64,000 nucleotides of DNA from Streptomyces melanogenes (GTDB lineage: Bacteria > Actinomycetota > Actinomycetes > Streptomycetales > Streptomycetaceae). Position numbers and translations under genes: made by a program. A model generated the notes under the pieces. It saw only the letters and a list, made by a program, of their open reading frames with translations, was not told the origin of the DNA and did no database searches. This document shows, piece by piece, positions 57,206 to 64,000 of this stretch. Positions within the stretch are counted from its first letter, which is position 1; the number at the start of each line of letters is the position of its first letter. The stretch spans positions 1 through 64,000 of the forward strand of contig NZ_BMTS01000030.1 of the NCBI RefSeq assembly GCF_014649795.1. The letters are read 5' to 3'.

Positions 57206-58744
57206 ATGCACACACTCACGGACGACTGTTCCGGTATCACGGCAGGCAAGTGGGTTTCCTTTGGCAACGTCGGCTCGGCCGACGGCCGTTTCCATGTCAC
57301 TTCCCACCTGGAGGCGTCCTACCCGTCGATTTCCAGTGATGCCGCTTACAGCCTGGCGGGCAGTTGTCTCCTCATGGAGGTCACTGATGCCGGAAATCAG
57401 TGCCTCCCTTCTTGGGAAGTCTTCCCGTGCAAGGTGAAGCTGGATTCCGGCAACTGGATGTCATTCCGCATCGACAACGGAAGTATCAGGGCCCGGCGCG
57501 TGGCGGACGGCACGACAACCGACAGCGGCAGCACCGCGTACAGTGCGACGAATCACCGGTGGTTGCGCATTCGCGAGTCGGGCGGCATGACCTACTGGGA
57601 AACCTCTGCGGACGGTGTCGTCTGGAATTCGTTCCACCGCATCACCAACCCCTTCCCGGTCGTTGCGCTCAGGGTCGAGATCGCCGCTGGGAACTGGGCC
57701 GCCGAGCCGTCTGCCTCCACGGCGAGATTCGACAACATCAACCTACCGCCGTCAGGCGTGGATGCAACGGGTCCGGCAGGGGCTGCGGGCACCGTAAAAG
57801 AGCTGCAGAATCACAGGCATGTACCCCCGGCCATGAGAGCCACATTCATTCAGCCCATGGCTGTCTCAGGGTATCCGAACTTCCCGACCGTCGACTGGAC
57901 CCAAGCCCAGTACGAGCGGAATTTCGCACTCATGACGAGCGTGGGAATCGATACGGTCTGCGTGCAGTTCACCGTGGACCGCGATGCGGGCGAGGCGTAT
58001 TACCCGAGCGCAATGTGGCCCCAGCGCTCCAACATGGTCGAGCTGATCCTGAACGCGGCTGAGAAGACCGGCGTCAAGGTCTGGGTCGGGCTGGCCAATA
58101 CATGGTGGTGGGAGGAGAACGGCCAGCCGGGCGACTACGCCTGGCTCACCTGTCAGCTCGCGGACGACAAAGCCTGCGCGGAGGATCTGGACGCGCTCTA
58201 CGGCGACTGCATCCATGGCTGGTACATCCCCAACGAGGTGGGGGACCAGCAACTCGCAAACGCCGCATACATCGACCCGATGAAGTGGTTCTACGGAGAG
58301 ATCACCGCGTATCTGCACGGCAACTTCGGTCGCAAGCCGGTGATGTCCTCTCCGTCCTACTTCAACCTCACCCTGGACGGCCCCACGTACGCGGCGAAGC
58401 TCAGGGAGGTCATGCCCGACGTGGACGTCGTCGCCGTCCAGGACGGTGGCGGTTACGACTACATCTCGGCATCAGATATCCATTACTGGTTCACTCACCT
58501 GCGTAATGAATTCCGAGGAACGAGTACGGCCCTCTGGCACAACGCCGACATGTTCAGCGCCTCGGCGAACACCCCGATGCCCCCCGGCCGGCTCCAGGAC
58601 AACTTGCAGGCAACCTGCGGCCTGGTCGCCGGATACACGGGGTTCTCGTTCATCAGTCAGATGGGTCCCGACACCGTAGGAACTGATGCCTACTGGGCTG
58701 CTTACGGGCAGTACGCGGCCACCTATGTGTCGCACCTTGCCTGA
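57206..58744 (+). CDS. DUF4434-like TIM-barrel protein with N-terminal beta-sandwich
   Basis: 512 residues from the ATG at 57206 (GTG 57197 possible). Residues 1-185 are a concanavalin/laminin-G-like sandwich: WVSFGNVGSADGRFHVTSHL, NWMSFRIDNGSIRARRVADG, WLRIRESGGMTYWETSADGV. A Gly/Ala linker leads to a barrel from about 210: MRATFIQPMAVSGYPNFPTV, TSVGIDTVCVQFTVDRDAGE, TGVKVWVGLANTWWW, CIHGWYIPNEVGD (acidic pair) and VDVVAVQDGGGYDYISASDI. This order fits DUF4434 glycoside-hydrolase-like domains. Despite a carbohydrate-active look it has no signal peptide, so export, if any, is non-classical. G+C is lower than average. Confidence 0.7.
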   Translation: MHTLTDDCSGITAGKWVSFGNVGSADGRFHVTSHLEASYPSISSDAAYSLAGSCLLMEVTDAGNQCLPSWEVFPCKVKLDSGNWMSFRIDNGSIRARRVADGTTTDSGSTAYSATNHRWLRIRESGGMTYWETSADGVVWNSFHRITNPFPVVALRVEIAAGNWAAEPSASTARFDNINLPPSGVDATGPAGAAGTVKELQNHRHVPPAMRATFIQPMAVSGYPNFPTVDWTQAQYERNFALMTSVGIDTVCVQFTVDRDAGEAYYPSAMWPQRSNMVELILNAAEKTGVKVWVGLANTWWWEENGQPGDYAWLTCQLADDKACAEDLDALYGDCIHGWYIPNEVGDQQLANAAYIDPMKWFYGEITAYLHGNFGRKPVMSSPSYFNLTLDGPTYAAKLREVMPDVDVVAVQDGGGYDYISASDIHYWFTHLRNEFRGTSTALWHNADMFSASANTPMPPGRLQDNLQATCGLVAGYTGFSFISQMGPDTVGTDAYWAAYGQYAATYVSHLA

Positions 58745-58933
58745 ATTTCTTGACAATGTCATACGATAGTCCTGCATGCTGCACCCCGCCTGTCTGGATT
58801 CTGTTTATCGGAATTCCTGCACGCAGTGCACCGCCACACTCGCAGCCCATTCGGGCACCGCATGCGCGGGTTCTCATCAGACGTGCGGTAATTTATTCCG
58901 CACTGCCCTTCCGGTAAACATGGAGACCCTCTC

Positions 58934-59821
58934 GTGAACGCCCCGCGTATGGTCAAAGGAACGGTGGTCACGGTTTTCACCGCCGCCGTCCTGTCCGGCG
59001 TCATCGGCGCCAGCCTTTCGGCCACCCCGCCGGGGCTCGGCTCCGGTCCGCTCAGAACCACGTGGACCACGGGTGCCTGTCATCAGCTGGCACAACCCTG
59101 GGAAACCGCCTTTGCCTACGTCAGTGACACGAAGGACCCGGTCGACTGCGCCCGCCCGCACACCACCGAGACCTTCGAGGTCGTGAAACTCACCGGACAC
59201 CTCGCACAGGCCCAGGAACGTCCCAGCTATGTGCTCCTCCAAAGAGCCGGCGAACACGTCTGTTCCAAGGAGAAGTTCGACGAATATCTCGGAGCCACCA
59301 GCCTCGACGCCGTCTGGGGGCTCAACACGATCCGGTTCTTCCCGAGCGCCAGGGAGTGGAAACGCGGTGAACGCAGGGTTCGGTGCGATGTCACCACCTC
59401 CCATGAGGAGATGGCCGCCCCCCAGGTTCTGAAAAGACCGATCAAGAACGTATACACCGCCACCGATGCCAGTCGCTGGCGGGTCTGCCGATGGCACGGC
59501 GACCAAGTGCCCTGTGCCGAAGACCACGGGGAGGAACTCATCGGTCCCCGGCTCCCGTTCAGCAAGGACCAGGTCGCAAAGGGCCGCACCTATATGAAGC
59601 AAGCCACCAGGCAATTCTGTGAGTCGCGGGTCTCCGCGTACATCGGCGAACCACTGAGCAAGCGGCCCGACCTGGAGTTCAGCGCGGAAGTGGAGGTGCC
59701 GAGCGAGTCCGCCCGGAGCAAGAGCAGCCGGGTCGGGCTCTGCTGGGTCGGTCCCGTCGGCGCCGACATGCTCTTCCAGGGGAGTCTGCGCAAGAACAAG
59801 GGCGAAGGCACACGGGCGTGA
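58934..59821 (+). CDS. Membrane-anchored septum-formation-domain protein
   Basis: 295 residues from a GTG. One N-terminal helix (VVTVFTAAVLSGVIGASLSA) anchors an external domain with repeated Cys: GACHQLAQPWETAFAYVSDT, VDCARPHTTETFEVVKLTG, RRVRCDVTTSHEEM, WRVCRWHGDQVPCAEDH and FCESRVSAYIG. The V-D-C-x-x-P-H-x-x-E block is the hallmark of the actinobacterial Septum_form domain (PF13845-like), here in two copies. It overlaps the next gene by four bases (GTGA), so it is coupled to a polytopic membrane protein. Exact role in division or envelope assembly is unknown. Confidence 0.75.
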   Translation: MNAPRMVKGTVVTVFTAAVLSGVIGASLSATPPGLGSGPLRTTWTTGACHQLAQPWETAFAYVSDTKDPVDCARPHTTETFEVVKLTGHLAQAQERPSYVLLQRAGEHVCSKEKFDEYLGATSLDAVWGLNTIRFFPSAREWKRGERRVRCDVTTSHEEMAAPQVLKRPIKNVYTATDASRWRVCRWHGDQVPCAEDHGEELIGPRLPFSKDQVAKGRTYMKQATRQFCESRVSAYIGEPLSKRPDLEFSAEVEVPSESARSKSSRVGLCWVGPVGADMLFQGSLRKNKGEGTRA

Positions 59822-61563
59822 GCAACCACAGCATCCACCCGAAGAGCTCGAACGACACACTGGCGCGAGCCATGTCGTGGCTCACCGATCCCTGCCGCCG
59901 TCTGAGCGTGACCTGCGTCGTCATGGGCTTCGCATGGTGCGTGATCATGCTGGGGCGGCTGTTCATCGGCTCCACGGTCGGCCTCGCGGACAGCGGTGAC
60001 GGCCACCGCCTCCTGTGCCAACTCGACGTCGCACCTGTGGGACAGCCGCAGTGGGCCTGGGTCACGCCGACGTACGAAGCGTACGACTGGAAGGGTGAGG
60101 CCTGCAGCACCGGGGGGAGCGGCACGCCCTATCTGAGTACGCAATGGGTGCTGCTGGTCTTCGCCAAGGCGCTCACCCCCGTCCTCGGGCTGCCCGGGGC
60201 GCTCGACCTGCGGGCGCTGGGGGTGGTGTGCTCATTGGTCTTCGGTCTCGCGGTCGCCCTGCTCACCGCGGCGATGCCGCTCAAGATCTGGGCCCGGACC
60301 GTCGTGGTCTGCGGGTTCGCCCTGGCCACTGTCGACTCAGCCGTCGCGCCCTACTTCATCTCTCCGTTCAGCGAGCCCGCCGCTCTGCTCGGGATGCTCT
60401 TCCTCGTCGCGGGGATTCTGCGGCTGCTGCGGGGCAGCCGCACGACCCTGCCCGGCCTGGCACTGGTCTCGGCGGCCGCTCTGTGGACGATCTTCGCCAA
60501 GGCGCAGACGATGACCCTGCTCATCGGAGTGCTGCCGGTCATGCTGGCGCGGCCGGTCCACTCTCCGCGGCTGGCCGGTGCCTGGCGACACCTGAGCCGA
60601 CGGTTCCCGGACCTCGGGCGCCTTACCGCGGAACCGGCGGGGACCTCGGCCGACGGCGCCGGACAGCTCGCCCGGGATGGCGCCAGGGGCTTGGCCGTCG
60701 GGGTGCTGAGACGGCTTCCCGCCGCCGTGATGTGCGGTGTCATCGTCTGGTCGACGGTCCTCTTCGCCGGCGGCCAGGCCGGGTGGCTGAAGGAGGTCTA
60801 CCATGTTCACCAGGTCTTTCTGACAATCCTGCCGAGCAGCCCGACGCCCGAGAAGGACCTGCGGGAACTCGGAGTCGCCCCGGAGATGGCGAAGTTCGCG
60901 GGCAAGTCGTTCCTCAGCACCACGGGTCCCACGTCCTCCCCGCACTACGAGGAATTCCTCGACACCGTCGACGACGGTGACATCCTCGCCTTCTGGGCGA
61001 AGCACCCCGGGAGGGCGGCGGCGCTGGCCGATGACGGGCTGCTCGCACTCACCGCGACCCGCCCCGAGTATCTGGGCAACTTCCTGAACGAGCCGGGCAA
61101 GGTCGCCTACGCCAAGGACGACAGCTTCTCCCTCACCGTCATGGCGTTCGCCCTCCTCAGGCCGCTGCGCTGGATCGTGTTCCCAGGGCTGTGGCTCGGC
61201 TCGCTGGCTGTCGGCGTACGGCTCCTGCGTCACCGGGGGCTGAGGGCGGGACCACGGGGGGTCGGCTGGGTGCTGATCGCGATGTCACTCAACACCGTGG
61301 CCCAGTTCTGGGCGGTGCTCCTGTCCGACGGCCAGAACGACATCGTCAAACACATGGTGCTGACCCTCTACGGCACTCTTCTTCTCGGCCCGTTGCTGCT
61401 CGCCGCGTTCGCCGCTACCGCCCTGAGCGACGATCCCGACACCGACCTCGACGAGGGCACGCCCGCCGCCGATGTGCCGTGGCAGCGGGCGGGAAGCAGC
61501 GGGGCGCTGGCGGCCACGTCGCCGGTCACAGGCGCCGAGGCTCCCGGCGCCGCCTTCCCGTAA
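59818..61563 (+). CDS. Polytopic membrane protein, GT-C glycosyltransferase-like
   Basis: 581 residues, GTG start inside the previous stop. About 10-12 helices. After helix 1, the first external loop has the acidic LADSGDGHRLLCQLDVAPVG, as expected for a GT-C D-x-D-like site, and two Cys. Later loops hold YHVHQVFLTILPSSPTPEKD and a large external segment (KSFLSTTGPTSSPHYEEFLD, YLGNFLNEPGKVAY). The pattern resembles WsfD-type S-layer glycan hexose transferases and Streptomyces paralogues. A lipid-linked sugar donor would be expected. The acidic C-terminal tail is cytoplasmic and low in complexity. Confidence 0.65.
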   Translation: MSNHSIHPKSSNDTLARAMSWLTDPCRRLSVTCVVMGFAWCVIMLGRLFIGSTVGLADSGDGHRLLCQLDVAPVGQPQWAWVTPTYEAYDWKGEACSTGGSGTPYLSTQWVLLVFAKALTPVLGLPGALDLRALGVVCSLVFGLAVALLTAAMPLKIWARTVVVCGFALATVDSAVAPYFISPFSEPAALLGMLFLVAGILRLLRGSRTTLPGLALVSAAALWTIFAKAQTMTLLIGVLPVMLARPVHSPRLAGAWRHLSRRFPDLGRLTAEPAGTSADGAGQLARDGARGLAVGVLRRLPAAVMCGVIVWSTVLFAGGQAGWLKEVYHVHQVFLTILPSSPTPEKDLRELGVAPEMAKFAGKSFLSTTGPTSSPHYEEFLDTVDDGDILAFWAKHPGRAAALADDGLLALTATRPEYLGNFLNEPGKVAYAKDDSFSLTVMAFALLRPLRWIVFPGLWLGSLAVGVRLLRHRGLRAGPRGVGWVLIAMSLNTVAQFWAVLLSDGQNDIVKHMVLTLYGTLLLGPLLLAAFAATALSDDPDTDLDEGTPAADVPWQRAGSSGALAATSPVTGAEAPGAAFP

Positions 61564-61608
61564 GGCGCGTCGTGCCCCCGCCTCAAGCGACTCTCCGGGT
61601 GGGGGAAC

Positions 61609-61635
61609 GGCCGGACGGACCACCCCTGTCCGGCC
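61609..61635 (+). terminator. Hairpin after the GT-C-like gene
   Basis: GGCCGGAC (61609-61616) pairs with GTCCGGCC (61628-61635), 11-nt loop, 45 nt past the stop. Confidence 0.6.
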
Positions 61636-61811
61636 TATCGGGAGCCGCGCCTGTTGGCCCTTATGAGTTGCTTATGTTGCTTGGGCGCCCCACATCATCA
61701 GCCCCTGCGTCGCAGGTCAGAACGTTGTCGTCGCCGCCGGCCGGGTACCGAAACTCTTGTGTCCACCCGAATGGGTCAGTCGTGAGCGGCCTCACGAGAC
61801 GAAGAGTTCGC

Positions 61812-62285
61812 ATGACTGCGCAGACAGATGTTCCGCCCCTGCTGGCTCGTACCGGTACCACCACGGTTCTCGCTCTCGCCATGACGGGCGCAATGCTGCT
61901 GGCCCCGGGCACAGCGTCCGAGGCGAATGCCGCAGCGCTCGCCGCCAAGGCGCTCCATGTGGCCGCCTCGAAGGAGGGGGCGCCCTATCAGTACGGGGCC
62001 ACGGGTCCGTACCGCTTCGACTGTTCGGGGTTGACCTTCTACTCGTTCAAACGGGCGGGCCGGAAGCTGCCGCGCACGGCCCAACAGCAGTACAACAACT
62101 CCCGGCATGTATCGGCCTCCTCCCGCAAGGTCGGCGACCTGGTGTTCTTCCATTCGGGACGGCGTGTGTACCACGTCGGCATCTACGCCGGTAAGGGGAG
62201 GATCTGGCACTCGCCCAAGTCCGGCACAGTGGTCCGTCTCGAAAGGATCTGGAACGGCAGCGTCTGGTACGGGCGGGTGGGCTGA
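61812..62285 (+). CDS. Secreted NlpC/P60 peptidoglycan hydrolase
   Basis: 157 residues from the ATG at 61812; a GTG at 61782 would add ten. Signal peptide to ANA (about residue 40). The rest is one NlpC/P60 domain: SKEGAPYQYGATGPYRFDCS with the catalytic C71, RKVGDLVFFHSGRRVYHVGI with H121, and GRIWHSPKSG with the third residue H133. It cleaves the stem peptide of peptidoglycan (gamma-D-Glu-diamino acid bond in family members). No SH3 or LysM wall-binding module, so a minimal enzyme. Upstream 170 bp is moderately long but no riboswitch could be recognised. Confidence 0.92.
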   Translation: MTAQTDVPPLLARTGTTTVLALAMTGAMLLAPGTASEANAAALAAKALHVAASKEGAPYQYGATGPYRFDCSGLTFYSFKRAGRKLPRTAQQQYNNSRHVSASSRKVGDLVFFHSGRRVYHVGIYAGKGRIWHSPKSGTVVRLERIWNGSVWYGRVG

Positions 62286-62343
62286 CGACTCGTCCGGATG
62301 GGCACCCAGGTACGGGCGCTCCACCATCAAGAGAGTTGATGTG

Positions 62344-64000
62344 ATGATCATTCGACGTCCGACGTGTGCGGCGTTGAGCATGTTCGCCGCGTTCGCCGTC
62401 TTCCTGTCCCTCAAAGACTTGATGTACGGCGAGTTCACCGGCGACGAGCTCACCGGCATCCTGGACGACGCCTTCGCCGACGCCGCGGGCCTGGACACCG
62501 CCGCGACCTCGCTCACCAAGCAGTACGGCACACCGCCCGCCCCGGTCCAGGTCTCCATCACCGTCCCGTGGCTCAACCCGAACAACCACAGCCTGCAGCT
62601 GCCGGGCTGGTCCACCACGCTGGACCTGGGCGATCCCGACCAGCGGGTGCAGGCCGCCGACTGGTACCTCGACCAGTCTACGGCGCGCCCCACGCCTTCG
62701 ACGCCGCCGGGCTCGGCTTCGACGTCTCCAACACCCAGCCCAGCCAGGCGTTCCGCTCCCCGCAGTACGGCGGGGAGGCCAACGACGGGCGGCTGTACGC
62801 GATGGGCGCGGAGTCCGTGAGGCACCACCAGGCGTACGAGTACGAGGCGAGCAGCGCCGGCGAGTCCCCGCTGGAGAGCTGGTCCGCGCACCAATACCTG
62901 GCCGTGGGCCAGGAGGCCGGGGCGGACAATTTCCCGCAGGTGTTCTTCACCGGTCTGGCCGGCGACATGTTCGACAAGATGACCACCCAGGCCGCCGCGA
63001 CCGGCGACCGCTGGTGGTGCTACACCGACCTGGCCGACTACCTGGACGGCCGGCGGATCTCCAACCTGGAGATCGCTCTGCCCTGGCCGACAGCGGAGGA
63101 GCAGCAGGACGGCACCCGCCTGGTGCAGTGGATTCCGCCCGAGCCGATCGACCTGTGGGCGGTGCGGATGGACTTCACCGACCCGGACCCCGCCAGGCGG
63201 TGGCGCGGCCGGCTCACCGTGAAGGTCGACGGCCCCGGCGGCCCCCGTACCTCCTACCGGCAGCGTAGCGGCACGACCGAGTCCGATCCCTTTTACGGGG
63301 TCCGCGCCCCGCTGGCCCTGTCGGCCCGCGGCGACAGCAAGGTCTCCAAGCTGACCATCGTCCTGAGCCGCGAGGCCGGGACCAACTGGCCGGACATCAC
63401 ACGCCTGGTGGCGGACAAGTACGTCGTGCCCGTGATCGCCAACGGCGTCGCCGGGGAACTCTCGACGAGCTCGTACACGGTGCAGCCCGGCACGCACCCG
63501 GACTCCGCACCGACACACGTCGACTTCCGGCGCGGCAAACTCACCGACGGCCTCAGGTCGCCCACCGGCGACTGGAACTGGCCCGGCGCGATGGGCTGGA
63601 ACTTCTACGGCGGCCATTTCACCATCACCATCGACCTCGGCCGGCCGCGCAAGGTCTCCCGGATCGACCTGTTCGCCCACTACGACCAGACCGCGGGCAT
63701 CGGCTGGCCCGATCACCCGCTGGCCTACATCGGCCTCGACACACCCGCCCGCCACGCGGGCATCGAGGGCCTGACGGAGAAGAGCATGGGCACCTCCAGG
63801 GAGCACACCCTGGCGGCCCACGAGGTGAGCGGCACACCGCAGCAGGCCGGGACGGTCTCCCTGGCAGTGCCCGATATCGACGGACGCTATGTGACGGTCC
63901 ACGCCCACGGCGCCGGCTGGATCCTGCTCGACGAAGTCCAGGTCAAGGACGAGACCGGCGCGGTCGTCTCCGAGGGCCAGCCGTACACCGTCAATCCTGT
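62344..64000 (+). pseudogene. DUF4855-like gene, truncated at the 5' end and frameshifted, running off the window
   Basis: Frame A from ATG 62344 has FLSLKDLMYGEFTGDELTGI, then PVQVSITVPWLNPNNHSLQL and WYLDQ, and would stop at 62820 after turning Pro/Ser-rich. From about 62676 another frame continues sensibly: VYGAPHAFDAAGLGFDVSNT, QPSQAFRSPQYG, a long open stretch and finally GDWNWPGAMGWNFYGGHFTI and GAGWILLDEVQVKDETG, open to 64000. One missing base near 62675 would join the two. The blocks fit DUF4855, a glycoside-hydrolase-like family, but the family's N-terminal section is absent. The C-terminal discoidin-like part recurs in the relic at 40600-40992. Confidence 0.65.

Noticed and set aside
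61636..61811. A c-di-AMP (ydaO-type) riboswitch before the NlpC/P60 gene, as known for some Streptomyces wall hydrolases
   Set aside because: I could not find the conserved core elements by eye; only scattered partial matches. A covariance-model scan would decide.

Overview
The window looks like a Streptomyces (or close relative) chromosome, most likely a linear-chromosome arm. Evidence in the sequence: very high G+C, long antisense shadow frames, GTG starts, a chaplin, a PAS-GAF-SpoIIE phosphatase, LAATG wall sorting and many Sec-exported enzymes. Gene density is low, and intact genes alternate with fragments: a P450 stub cut by an IS21-like end, a glutaminase-ankyrin relic, a LysR tail, an FAD-oxidoreductase tail, an RTX fragment, two DUF4855-like relics and an HdeD gene with a nonsense codon. 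That pattern fits an accessory region under decay. No tRNA, rRNA or CRISPR array was seen.

Layout. 0-9.6 kb: IS end and P450 stub, then secreted or cell-envelope functions: an M1 metallopeptidase, a degenerate WecA/MraY-like membrane protein, a glycosyltransferase, a papain-fold protein lacking both catalytic residues, an L,D-transpeptidase, a SpoIIE-type phosphatase and a CAP-domain protein. 9.6-11.2 kb: decayed DNA with a 24-nt imperfect direct repeat. 11.2-17.8 kb: SUKH-like and cold-shock proteins, a translationally coupled SGNH lipoprotein/acyltransferase pair, a hemopexin-repeat/contractile-tail-sheath fusion and an unusual ParA/MinD-like protein. 18-31.5 kb: winged-helix protein, Ppx/GppA, RTX-like secreted protein, LAATG wall protein, cyclophilin, monothiol DsbA-like protein, alcohol dehydrogenase, aquaporin and a lipoprotein metallopeptidase.

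31.5-44 kb: glutaminase relic, lipoprotein plus membrane protein, an AhpD-like protein with a membrane partner, then a His/Cys-rich membrane protein, a cysteine-synthase-like PLP enzyme and an MFS transporter (the last two coupled by ATGA), RTX and DUF4855 relics, a P1B-4-type metal ATPase and a convergent AraC regulator. 44.9-49 kb: chaplin, MBL-fold hydrolase, broken HdeD gene and two tandem secreted paralogues. 49-53.7 kb: a P450, a methyltransferase and a two-domain methyltransferase, divergent from a third methyltransferase. This resembles a tailoring cluster with no scaffold synthase in view. 54-64 kb: trypsin-like protease, a Cys/His-rich protein, a DUF4434 protein, a septum-formation-domain protein coupled to a GT-C-like membrane protein, an NlpC/P60 hydrolase and a broken DUF4855-like gene running off the end.

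The most unusual item is the hemopexin/tail-sheath fusion at about 14.8-16.8 kb, which has no tube, baseplate or ATPase genes beside it. The papain-fold pseudoprotease (Cys to Ser and His to Gln) and the CPHS DsbA-like protein come next. All family calls are by reading motifs; no search was run.
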